From: Candidatus Nealsoniibacteriota bacterium
GTDB taxonomy: Bacteria > Patescibacteriota > Minisyncoccia > Minisyncoccales > RBG-13-42-11
Assembly (NCBI GenBank): GCA_003556525.1
Contig: PWRH01000059.1
Span: forward strand, 1 to 8,616
Direction of reading: 5' to 3'
Length of the DNA: 8,616 nucleotides
The notes under the pieces are model-generated. The model was not told the origin of the DNA. It did no database searches and worked only from the letters and a program-made list of their open reading frames with translations. The translations under genes and the position numbers were made by a program. Below are positions 1 to 6,825 of this stretch, one piece after another (position 1 is the stretch's first letter; each line of letters starts with the position of its first letter).

Positions 1-1458
1 AGACCTGAAGATAAATATAAAACAAGCTCAATTGATGTTGAGCTTCCTTTGGGCAGAATAATTATGGAAGGGATTTTTCCGGAAGAAAGAATGGATAGGA
101 TTGAAGAAAATACTTCTTCAACGCTAAGTATTGTTGATGATTTAATATTAAACAATACGGAATTAATAGAAAACGTAGTTAGAGAGTGCGACTGTTATTA
201 TACTTTTTGCAACTGTCCTTGTGAATTGACTAATGGCGGATGCTCGATTCAAGGAGAAAATTGTTGCGATTGTGACCCTTGTGAGCCGGTAAGAAGCCAA
301 ATAGAAGCGCTCCAGGTAATAAATATTGAGCTTTCAGAGTTGCTTGAAGCTGAACTGGCAACAACAACCCTGGAAATTCAAAGTTTAAGAAATGAACTAA
401 ATAGGCTTGCCAGGCTGGAAAAATATTTTGTTGAAGATTGCCGGTTATGGACGCTTCAAAGCTTAAATGAATTTTTGATCAAAACCAGCGACTACAGCGT
501 AATAGACGGAGAAATAACAACAGTCAAAGCGTGGGAAGATATCAGCACGATTTATGAAAGCCAAATTGAAGGAAAAATTATCAGAGACTGGGCAACCTTT
601 TACTGCCAAGTAGGCGGAAAAACTTTTTTTGAACAACCCGAACAGCCCGATTTGGAAGGACCAACAGAAGAAATTCCTGATATGTATTTACCAACACTGG
701 AATCATGCCCAATGGAAGCTCCTGTCGGAGAATTTATCGATAGAGCAAAAAGATTAACAGGCCTATTAATATCAAGGCTGGCTTATTTTAAATACCTTCA
801 AGAAACAACAATTAATGCGGTTCATGAAATAAACAGAATGGTTAATGATTGCAGCTCTATGAACTGCTATCCTGTATGCTATTGTTGCGGATGGGATGAC
901 GATGGCAACTGTACAGACTGTTGCTGTGAAGAGCGCTGCCGGGGAAACCCATGTTCTTATTATTATGATGCAATTAGAGAGCAGCTGGATATAATAATAG
1001 AAGCTAGAGAAGCAATGGGAGAAACTGTTTGGAACGAATGGGAAGAAGATGAAAAAACAAGGGAAGAAATAGGTGTAATGTCGATCATCAGAGAATTAAC
1101 GCCAACATTTTTAGAAGATTTTAAGCAACATGTTTGGTATCCAATGAGAGAGTGTGTTAAAGATAAAACCAGTAATGTTTTTTTCGATACTCAAAGAGTG
1201 TTGGGCCAGGTTGACCCCGAAGGAGTAATGATTAGAACTCCCTGCTATAAAGAGCCGACCTATGAATATTGCCTGGAAGAATGTTATTTGGAAGAGCCTC
1301 ATTTAGATGTAGATGATCCTGAAGGGACATATAGGCGCTGCCTGGAAGAATGCTTGGTAGATCAAGCTGAACAGCGCGGGTTAGACCAAATTGCCTGGTG
1401 CAGACATTTGTTAAACTTTTATTGCTGCAATGTAAAATGGACTCCATTAATAAAATAA
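1..1458 (+). CDS. Cysteine-rich coiled-coil protein, 5'-truncated by the window edge; probable paralogue of the next gene
   Basis: The frame is open from base 1 to the TAA at 1456-1458 with no stop, so the TTG at 49 is not a convincing start and the gene most likely begins left of the window. I do not recognise a named family. Visible in order: a P-L-G-R-I segment at 46-60; a cluster of 10 cysteines (187-282); a Glu/Leu-rich coiled-coil stretch (about 283-430); a Trp-containing linker; a second helical stretch (about 715-850); a second cluster of 11 cysteines (850-954) ending in the pattern C-x-G-N-P-C; and a C-terminal region with two C-L-E-E-C motifs and a final C-C pair. The PLGRI, Cys cluster and following helix align by eye with PFGRI, Cys cluster and helix in the next gene, where they follow a signal peptide and a pilin-like membrane domain. 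By analogy the missing N-terminus may carry about 160 residues with those elements. A disulfide-rich extracellular location is inferred, not seen. It overlaps the next gene by 22 bases, so the two are probably cotranscribed. Confidence 0.85.
   Translation, partial: RPEDKYKTSSIDVELPLGRIIMEGIFPEERMDRIEENTSSTLSIVDDLILNNTELIENVVRECDCYYTFCNCPCELTNGGCSIQGENCCDCDPCEPVRSQIEALQVINIELSELLEAELATTTLEIQSLRNELNRLARLEKYFVEDCRLWTLQSLNEFLIKTSDYSVIDGEITTVKAWEDISTIYESQIEGKIIRDWATFYCQVGGKTFFEQPEQPDLEGPTEEIPDMYLPTLESCPMEAPVGEFIDRAKRLTGLLISRLAYFKYLQETTINAVHEINRMVNDCSSMNCYPVCYCCGWDDDGNCTDCCCEERCRGNPCSYYYDAIREQLDIIIEAREAMGETVWNEWEEDEKTREEIGVMSIIRELTPTFLEDFKQHVWYPMRECVKDKTSNVFFDTQRVLGQVDPEGVMIRTPCYKEPTYEYCLEECYLEEPHLDVDDPEGTYRRCLEECLVDQAEQRGLDQIAWCRHLLNFYCCNVKWTPLIK
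1270..1352 (+). repeat. Internal tandem C-L-E-E-C motif in the first gene
   Basis: The 14-base word TGCCTGGAAGAATG occurs at 1270-1283 and again at 1339-1352, exactly 23 codons apart and in frame, so each copy encodes C-L-E-E-C. An aromatic residue stands two residues before each pair (Y-E-Y-C and Y-R-R-C). It may be a small duplicated cysteine-hairpin unit at the C-terminus of the protein. Confidence 0.55.
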
Positions 1459-3362
1459 AAAATAAAATATTTTTTCCTTGCCTCTTGATAGTTTTATTGT
1501 TTTTAGGTTTTACGGGCTTTGTTTTTGCACAAAACAACAATATAGTAGGGCAGGATCGACCTCTGGAGACAGATTATTTAGAAATTGAAGGAGTTAGGCC
1601 GGAAACAGTCGGTTTTGGGGTTATTGAATATTTTATATATGTTTTTAATTTTATTATTATACTTAGCGGAATATTTGCCCTTGTCGGCTTAATTAAGGGG
1701 GGAATTAACTATGTAACCTCATCCGGGGATCCGGGAAAAATAAAAAAAGCCAGAGATCAGATTATAGCAACATTTGTAGGGATTATTATTCTACTTGGCT
1801 CCTACATAATGCTTTATAATATTAGTCCTCAGTTGGTAATTTTGGATTTAATAACTCCTGAAAGGGTCGCCTATGAGCCGGAATACGGACCAAGCTCGGA
1901 AGTAACTGAGGATACCCCTTTTGGAAGAATCGCTGAAATTGCTGCTCTTCTTATTACGGAAAGCGAAAAAATAAAAAATCTAACAGAAGTGCTTGATGAA
2001 CTTGTTGCCAGATGTAGCTGCTCCAATGTTTGGTCTTCTTGTCTTTGCAGAGAAGGATATTATGGAGAATGCATTGGCCAATATTGCTGGATTGGAGAGG
2101 ATTCCCATCCTTGCCCTGAGTGGCGCAGCATTGAACTTATCCAAAGACAGCTTCTTGCATCAAGAGACACGATTGAGTATTATAAAGAAAGACTGGAGGC
2201 TGAGCTGAAAGACTTAAGTTTTGAGGTTGAGCAGATTGAAGAAGCAGTATTTTATTACGAAGAAAGAATTAGAGTAGAGCATGAAATTTTAGATGAGTTG
2301 GATGGAGAAAATCAAATTGCCATAATAAACCAAGAAAGACTGATTGCCAGTTTAGAAAATACGCTGCTTTTCTTAAATCGAGAACTTTTTATTCTAAAAA
2401 TGGCTGAATTATATACCGAAGAATTAATTGCATTAATTCCACAGCTTGCCGATGAAATAACAAGGTTGGCAGAATTTGATGAAACGCTTGGCTACTCTTT
2501 AATAGACTCCTGCTGGCAAAATGTAATTGACGGTTTTTGTGACCCTGAATGCAGTGGGGGATGTCATAACGATATCTGCACGCCGGAAAGATGTTCTGGT
2601 GGAAATCCTTGCGCAGCTCTTAATACCGGAACTATCAGAAGTTTGGCAGACGAAATTATTGAAAAGTCTTTGGATATTTTAGAGCTTTGGGAACTATCAA
2701 GGCCTGACCCTTATTCTCCGCCTTCTTATGTCGGAGATATTAATCCTTACCCTTATCAACCCGGTGAAATTATTGATTTTGAGGGAGTTCTTAATGTTCC
2801 TTATTATACACAAAGAGATCCCAGATGGGCGAATAATGAATATGGGGCAGGTAAGTGTCCGGGGGGTGGAACAAATACGACTATGGGGGCAGCGGGATGC
2901 ATGCCTACTGCTGGAGCCATGGTTTTAAGTTATTATGGTCAAGATTATGGCATAGGCATGGATCCCTGGGAAGCGGCTATATTTGCCTCAAATAATTGTT
3001 TTCGTACCTGCAGACAAGGAACCTATCATACTTTTTATCCTGCAGTAGCTTCATATTTTAGCCAGCAACACCCAGAAATAAGTTTGAGACATAAAAAAAT
3101 AACCCCTGGATCGGGAAGTGCTCAGGCTATTATAAATGAATTAAATCAAGGCCGTCCGGTTATTGTTGTTTGCAATACTGCAGTTTGCCGACCTAGTCAA
3201 AACGGTAATCATGCTGTTGTTATTGTAGGCGTGCAAGAAGGACAATATATTATATGGGATCCTGAACAAAGACAGCAACCCGGATGGGGGCCTGTACGTG
3301 TTGTCCCTGTTCAAGACATACACCACAGCAATCACACAGCAAATATCCATGTTATTTATTAA
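1437..3362 (+). CDS. Secreted modular protein: T4SS pilin-like membrane domain, Cys-flanked coiled coil, C-terminal C39-like peptidase
   Basis: The frame extends up to a GTG at 1398, but the ATG at 1437 is preferred: it gives a Lys-containing n-region, a hydrophobic core and a V-F-A/Q cleavage site (A31/Q32) at exactly the position seen in the gene at 3857. That gives 641 residues. Two membrane helices (about 62-93 and 109-129) flank a short S-S-G-D-P-G-K-I-K-K-A-R loop, the pattern of the T4SS_pilin/VirB2-TrbC-like domain of Patescibacteria; the basic loop should be cytoplasmic and the rest outside. Next come a 7-Cys cluster (193-226), a long charged coiled coil (about 228-345), a 7-Cys cluster (359-392) and a Pro/Tyr-rich linker. 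Residues about 451-641 match a C39-like papain-fold peptidase (Peptidase_C39_2 type): Gln459 in Y-T-Q-R-D, Cys488 in A-G-C-M-P-T, His592 in G-N-H-A-V, Asp608 in W-D-P. Role is inferred: an envelope-anchored protease or amidase, possibly for wall or substrate processing in a T4SS-like machine. The substrate is unknown. Confidence 0.88.
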   Translation: MDSINKIKNKIFFPCLLIVLLFLGFTGFVFAQNNNIVGQDRPLETDYLEIEGVRPETVGFGVIEYFIYVFNFIIILSGIFALVGLIKGGINYVTSSGDPGKIKKARDQIIATFVGIIILLGSYIMLYNISPQLVILDLITPERVAYEPEYGPSSEVTEDTPFGRIAEIAALLITESEKIKNLTEVLDELVARCSCSNVWSSCLCREGYYGECIGQYCWIGEDSHPCPEWRSIELIQRQLLASRDTIEYYKERLEAELKDLSFEVEQIEEAVFYYEERIRVEHEILDELDGENQIAIINQERLIASLENTLLFLNRELFILKMAELYTEELIALIPQLADEITRLAEFDETLGYSLIDSCWQNVIDGFCDPECSGGCHNDICTPERCSGGNPCAALNTGTIRSLADEIIEKSLDILELWELSRPDPYSPPSYVGDINPYPYQPGEIIDFEGVLNVPYYTQRDPRWANNEYGAGKCPGGGTNTTMGAAGCMPTAGAMVLSYYGQDYGIGMDPWEAAIFASNNCFRTCRQGTYHTFYPAVASYFSQQHPEISLRHKKITPGSGSAQAIINELNQGRPVIVVCNTAVCRPSQNGNHAVVIVGVQEGQYIIWDPEQRQQPGWGPVRVVPVQDIHHSNHTANIHVIY

Positions 3363-3365
3363 AAA

Positions 3366-3782
3366 ATGAACAATATAAATAAAAAAACTTATATAATTAT
3401 TGCCATATTTTTATTTTTACTTTTAATTATATTTTTTATTTTTATAAAACCAAAAAATAATTTTACGAAAGATACTACTAATGGTATAAATAATACAATT
3501 GAACAAAAAATTATTGAAAATGATATTTCTATCTCCAGAACTCATATTATGTCCGAGCCTACTGGTATCTTTTATATTGGCAGAACGGGCCCCTTAACGA
3601 CCCCGTTTATCATAGATCTTCCTTATGGAGAATATCCAGTTTGGGGAGAAACTAAAGATGAAGGATACCTAAATTTTTCAAAAATAATTGAGGTAAATAA
3701 AGAAAATGAATATTTCCGCTTTATATTTGAAAAAATTGATGAAGATTTCTATTTGGAGCAAGCTGACCCTGCTCCTCATTAA
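3366..3782 (+). CDS. Small single-pass membrane protein with a PEGA-like domain
   Basis: 138 residues, starting 3 bases after the previous stop, so probably translated from the same message. Residues 9-27 are one strongly hydrophobic helix preceded by Lys6-Lys7, which fits an N-terminal membrane anchor or uncleaved signal with the rest outside. Residues about 63-123 fit the PEGA pattern: S-E-P-T-G, then Y-I-G-R, T-T-P before a hydrophobic stretch, D-L-P-Y-G-E-Y, an E-G-Y, and a terminal beta-rich stretch. PEGA domains are small beta-sandwich modules of cell-surface proteins, often next to the wall; no catalytic activity is known for them. The Asn/Thr-rich stretch 31-60 looks like a flexible linker. 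Position between two pilin-like proteins suggests an accessory envelope part of the same assembly. The domain call comes from pattern reading only and could be another small beta domain; the gene itself is well supported by its length, tight spacing and coherent composition. Confidence 0.8.
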   Translation: MNNINKKTYIIIAIFLFLLLIIFFIFIKPKNNFTKDTTNGINNTIEQKIIENDISISRTHIMSEPTGIFYIGRTGPLTTPFIIDLPYGEYPVWGETKDEGYLNFSKIIEVNKENEYFRFIFEKIDEDFYLEQADPAPH

Positions 3783-3853
3783 AAATTAATAAAAAACTGT
3801 CAAGAAAACTACTTTACTGTCTCTACTTTTGGACAAAATTTTAAAAATTAATA
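3780..3853 (+). repeat. A/T-only 12-base direct repeat framing the spacer before the second pilin-like gene
   Basis: TAAAAATTAATA occurs at 3780-3791 (its first three bases are the stop codon of the PEGA-like gene) and at 3842-3853, just before the ATG at 3857. This 74-base spacer is the largest gap in the plus-strand cluster. I find no convincing -35/-10 pair and no Shine-Dalgarno. The repeat may be chance in such AT-rich DNA, or a relic of the duplication that produced the pilin-like paralogues. Confidence 0.35.
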
Positions 3854-3856
3854 CAA

Positions 3857-5101
3857 ATGAAGTCAACCAATAAAAAAATTTTAAAAAAATCTTTATTCTT
3901 TTTTCTGATATTTTTATTGTTTTTCGGTTTTACAAGTTTTGTTTTTGCTCAAAATGGAAACGGGGATGCTCGGCCTTTGGAACTTGAATACCCTGATTTT
4001 GCACCCAGTATAATTAGCGCACCAACAACAGTGGAAACAGCTATTTATGAATATGTGGTATATATATATTATTTTGTTATTATAGCTTCAGGTCTTTTCG
4101 GCTTTTTTTCTCTAATATATGCCGGATTTCTTTATATGATTTCAACCGGAAACCCTCATCTTTTGGAAGATGCAAAAGACAAAATAATGGCTACTCTTTT
4201 CGGCATATTGATTCTGCTTGGAGCTGTGCTTCTTTTAAGACAATTAAGTCCTCAATTTATAGTAATGGAAGAAACCCATTTATTGCCGGGCATACCCGAG
4301 TTGCCCGGAGGAGTTTGGCTTTGCAACGGTCCAATGATGAGCAGATTTCAAGATCTATATACAATATCCAGACAAACTTTCCCAAATAGAGTAAGGAGTT
4401 ATTTTGAGGCTGAGACTGAAATAGCAAAAGAGGGGCATCTTAGCTCTCTTGAAAGCTTATCAGATGAAGCAAAAGAAAATTATGCTGATATTTTAAAAAA
4501 CTGTTATTTGGTTGAAACCGGAGGAAATGTTGACAGCAGATTTAGAGGAGTGGCAAATTTAGCAACGCACAGCTATATTGTGCCTACCCATACCAGAGAT
4601 GGAAGAACACTAATTCATGGAGCTATTTATTTTTCAGAACTAAACCAAGAAGGAAATATTTTCTTACGTTTTGGGACCGATAATAGTGTTGAACAAACAG
4701 ATTTTGGAGCGTCAATGAATGCAACACAATCAATAATGCCTTTTATATGGGAAATGTGGCCTAATCCCGACTGGGAAGCTATTGTTTATTCACAAGTTAA
4801 TCAAAATGCCGGATTTGACCCAAACCATCAAGATGTAGATGAGGCTCCAGCACAAGGTCAGTTGCCTTGGTCACCAAGATCGCTTTATATTACCCCTGCT
4901 TCAGATTATATTGTTATTCTGTCGACCGGAAGAGGGGATGATTATTTTTATTTTGAAAGCCATGTTTTTACCAGAACTACAGATAATTTACTTGACTATC
5001 CAAGAATAACCAAAGAAGATTGCGATGTTCTTTGGTTTTTTCGATGTACAAGAGAACCTCTTGCGCAGTTTGCTGTATTAATAAACGGTAAAATTTATTA
5101 A
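3857..5101 (+). CDS. Secreted T4SS pilin-like protein with a large extracellular beta-rich domain
   Basis: 414 residues. The N-terminus has many Lys, a Phe/Leu core and a likely cleavage at A31/Q32 (F-V-F-A/Q), nearly the same as the gene at 1437, followed by the same R-P-L-E segment. Two membrane helices (about 66-96 and 108-128) flank S-T-G-N-P-H-L-L-E-D-A-K-D-K, the loop pattern of the Patescibacteria T4SS_pilin/VirB2-TrbC-like domain; both proteins then have L-S-P-Q or I-S-P-Q right after helix 2. VirB2-type pilins are only about 100 residues, so the roughly 285-residue extracellular region (130-414) is an extension. It is rich in Tyr, Trp and beta-type residues with four Cys (156, 216, 389, 397). 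Parts such as 339-380 vaguely recall beta/gamma-crystallin-like motifs (R-S-L-Y-I, Y-I-V-I-L, Y-F-Y-F, then V-F-T-R-T-T-D-N-L), but that is a weak inference. No catalytic motif is visible. The next gene starts on the base after the TAA, so the two are translationally linked. Confidence 0.87.
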   Translation: MKSTNKKILKKSLFFFLIFLLFFGFTSFVFAQNGNGDARPLELEYPDFAPSIISAPTTVETAIYEYVVYIYYFVIIASGLFGFFSLIYAGFLYMISTGNPHLLEDAKDKIMATLFGILILLGAVLLLRQLSPQFIVMEETHLLPGIPELPGGVWLCNGPMMSRFQDLYTISRQTFPNRVRSYFEAETEIAKEGHLSSLESLSDEAKENYADILKNCYLVETGGNVDSRFRGVANLATHSYIVPTHTRDGRTLIHGAIYFSELNQEGNIFLRFGTDNSVEQTDFGASMNATQSIMPFIWEMWPNPDWEAIVYSQVNQNAGFDPNHQDVDEAPAQGQLPWSPRSLYITPASDYIVILSTGRGDDYFYFESHVFTRTTDNLLDYPRITKEDCDVLWFFRCTREPLAQFAVLINGKIY

Positions 5102-6778
5102 ATGACTAAAACAAAAAAATTATTAATATTTTTTTTAATTCTTCTGTCTTTTTTCAGTTTTGCTGAAATTGCTTTTGGTGGTGGTTCGGTTGGCCCCATA
5201 GGGGACCCGGAATGGGACTATCGGCCCCAAACAACCGGCTGGCTGGCAAATACATACCAAAGAGTAAGCTCATGGCTTACGGATGGGCTTAGTTTTCGTG
5301 CGATTGGATGGTGGATACTGGTTATTGTTTTTAATGCGGTTGCAGTTATTTCTCTTTTATTGGCAAGGTTTTCCGTTGCTCTTTTAATGTGGGTGTTGTC
5401 GCCAAGCTTCAACCAGCTTTCCTACACAAATCCTGCGGGAAATCCGGTAATTGAGCAGGGGCTAAATATCACTCAAGGGTTTGTCAATATTTTTTTAATT
5501 TTAATTTTGGTCTATATTGCACTTGCAACAATTTTAAGAGTAGCAGGATATGAAACAAAAAAACTGCTGGTTACTTTTGTTTTGGTTGCGCTTTTGGTTA
5601 ATTTTGCTCCGGTTATTTGCGGGCTGGTTGTCGATGCTTCTAACATTATAATGTATTACTTTATTGTAAATTTAGACCAGTTTTTAAATTGGACCGATGA
5701 AATAAACGATGTGTGGAGAGAAATTGTTGGAAGTGAGGCATGGCGAGAGCCGGAAAAAATGGCAACAGCGTTTTTCTTAGCTATTACTTTAGCAGCTTTT
5801 GGCTCAGGTATATTTTTCATAGTTTTCATATATGCTGTTGTTTTTATTTTCAGATATGTTGCCATTTGGATATTGGTTATCTTGTCGCCTTTGGCTTTCT
5901 TAGCTTATATTTTGCCTGCAACCAGAGGAATTTTTACAAAGTGGTGGAGACAACTTATACAGTGGTCTTTTTTCGGTGCAATTGCAGGTTTTTTCCTTTA
6001 CTTGTCTTCAATGCTTATCGTAGGAATGTTTGACCCTACCAATCCTGTTTTTATAGTTCCTTCTGCCGGTGAAAACGGAGATGAAATGAACTATATTTTC
6101 CCTCTTTTGCCTTCGCTTGTTCCGATAATCTTTCTCTATATAGGGTTAATCGTTTCTTTTCAAACCTCGGCCCTGGGAGCCGGCACAATAATTAATGCAA
6201 CTCGAAGAAGCGGAAGATGGGCAAGAAGAAAAGGGTGGCAAGGCACCAGATGGACAGCCAAAAAAACAGGTGAGGCCTTAAAAGTTCCTGAAGCGGCAAT
6301 TAGAACCTCTGAAACATTGGGGCGAAGCAGGGCAGGAAGATTGGTTGCTCCCAGCATAGCGGCATGGGGTAAAAAACAAATAGATGAAAGAGATAAAAGA
6401 ATTAAAAGCCTAGATGTTGTAAGTCAATCAAGAGCAAAGGGGCAAAGCGTTCAAGAAACCGTTGGAAAATATTCAAATAAAGAGTTTGCACAACAAGTAA
6501 AAGAAAGAGATATAAGGAGAGCGGGTGGTGATATAATTATAGGTGCAAATCTTGAGCAAATTAAAGCCTTTGGAAGAGGTGGGTCAAGCAGTGCAAAACA
6601 AGCTATGCGAAACGCAGATAAAAGTGGTGTTCGAAGAGAATTAAGAAGATTAAGGCAAATATCTAACGACCCCAATAGAAGTCTTGCAGAGCAAGGTAGG
6701 GCTACAAATCAAGCTAACGAAATAAAGCTAAAATTAAAACATATTGCTACAGATCCTAACTTTCAGCCTAGAGTATAA
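5102..6778 (+). CDS. VirB6/TrbL-type polytopic T4SS membrane protein with long basic C-terminal tail
   Basis: 558 residues, ATG immediately after the previous TAA. An N-terminal signal-like helix (7-26) ends in A-F-G-G-G, then there is a short Trp/Pro-rich outside segment. About seven membrane helices follow (roughly 68-100, 124-146, 153-178, 221-250, 251-275, 284-309, 333-355). The core F-R-Y-V-A-I-W-I-L-V-I-L-S-P-L-A-F (250-266), followed by a K-W-W-R-Q-L-I-Q-W stretch (280-288) before the next helix, is the most recognisable part of the VirB6/TrbL family as found in CPR genomes. VirB6 proteins form the inner-membrane part of the T4SS translocation channel. Residues 366-558 form a soluble tail rich in Arg, Lys, Gln, Ser and Ala, probably cytoplasmic and partly helical or disordered; it has no domain I recognise and could bind nucleic acid or the ATPases of the machine. 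Two pilin-like proteins upstream support a T4SS-related role. No VirB4 or coupling ATPase is in the window. Confidence 0.85.
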   Translation: MTKTKKLLIFFLILLSFFSFAEIAFGGGSVGPIGDPEWDYRPQTTGWLANTYQRVSSWLTDGLSFRAIGWWILVIVFNAVAVISLLLARFSVALLMWVLSPSFNQLSYTNPAGNPVIEQGLNITQGFVNIFLILILVYIALATILRVAGYETKKLLVTFVLVALLVNFAPVICGLVVDASNIIMYYFIVNLDQFLNWTDEINDVWREIVGSEAWREPEKMATAFFLAITLAAFGSGIFFIVFIYAVVFIFRYVAIWILVILSPLAFLAYILPATRGIFTKWWRQLIQWSFFGAIAGFFLYLSSMLIVGMFDPTNPVFIVPSAGENGDEMNYIFPLLPSLVPIIFLYIGLIVSFQTSALGAGTIINATRRSGRWARRKGWQGTRWTAKKTGEALKVPEAAIRTSETLGRSRAGRLVAPSIAAWGKKQIDERDKRIKSLDVVSQSRAKGQSVQETVGKYSNKEFAQQVKERDIRRAGGDIIIGANLEQIKAFGRGGSSSAKQAMRNADKSGVRRELRRLRQISNDPNRSLAEQGRATNQANEIKLKLKHIATDPNFQPRV

Positions 6779-6825
6779 ACTATAAAAAATCTTATAAGCT
6801 AATAATTTTAATTTTTAATTATCTT

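Noticed and set aside
49..51. TTG as the start of the first gene
   Set aside because: The frame is open back to base 1, and the codons before it (P-E-D-K-Y, S-S, P-L-G-R-I) align with the paralogue, so the gene is cut by the window edge.
1398..1436. GTG start 13 codons upstream of the chosen ATG of the peptidase-bearing gene
   Set aside because: It would put extra residues before the Lys-rich n-region, increase the overlap with the first gene to 61 bases, and break the match with the N-terminus of the paralogue at 3857, whose signal peptide has the same length from its ATG.
1232..1540. Minus-strand frame of 102 codons across the junction of the first two genes
   Set aside because: It is antisense to two well-supported genes and the translation has no recognisable pattern.
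3783..3856. A promoter or small RNA in the 74-base spacer
   Set aside because: I tried TTTACT and TTGGAC as -35 boxes, but no -10 box lies at suitable spacing, and there is no GC-containing stem.
2787..5190. The C39-like domain as a double-glycine leader peptidase acting on the G-G-G after the signal segment of the VirB6-like protein
   Set aside because: C39 leader peptidases of bacteriocin exporters are cytoplasmic and part of ABC transporters; this domain is predicted outside the membrane and there is no ABC transporter or GG-leader peptide in the window.
5740..6033. Plus-strand 97-codon frame inside the VirB6/TrbL-like gene
   Set aside because: Its hydrophobic translation is a frame-shifted echo of T-rich membrane-helix codons.
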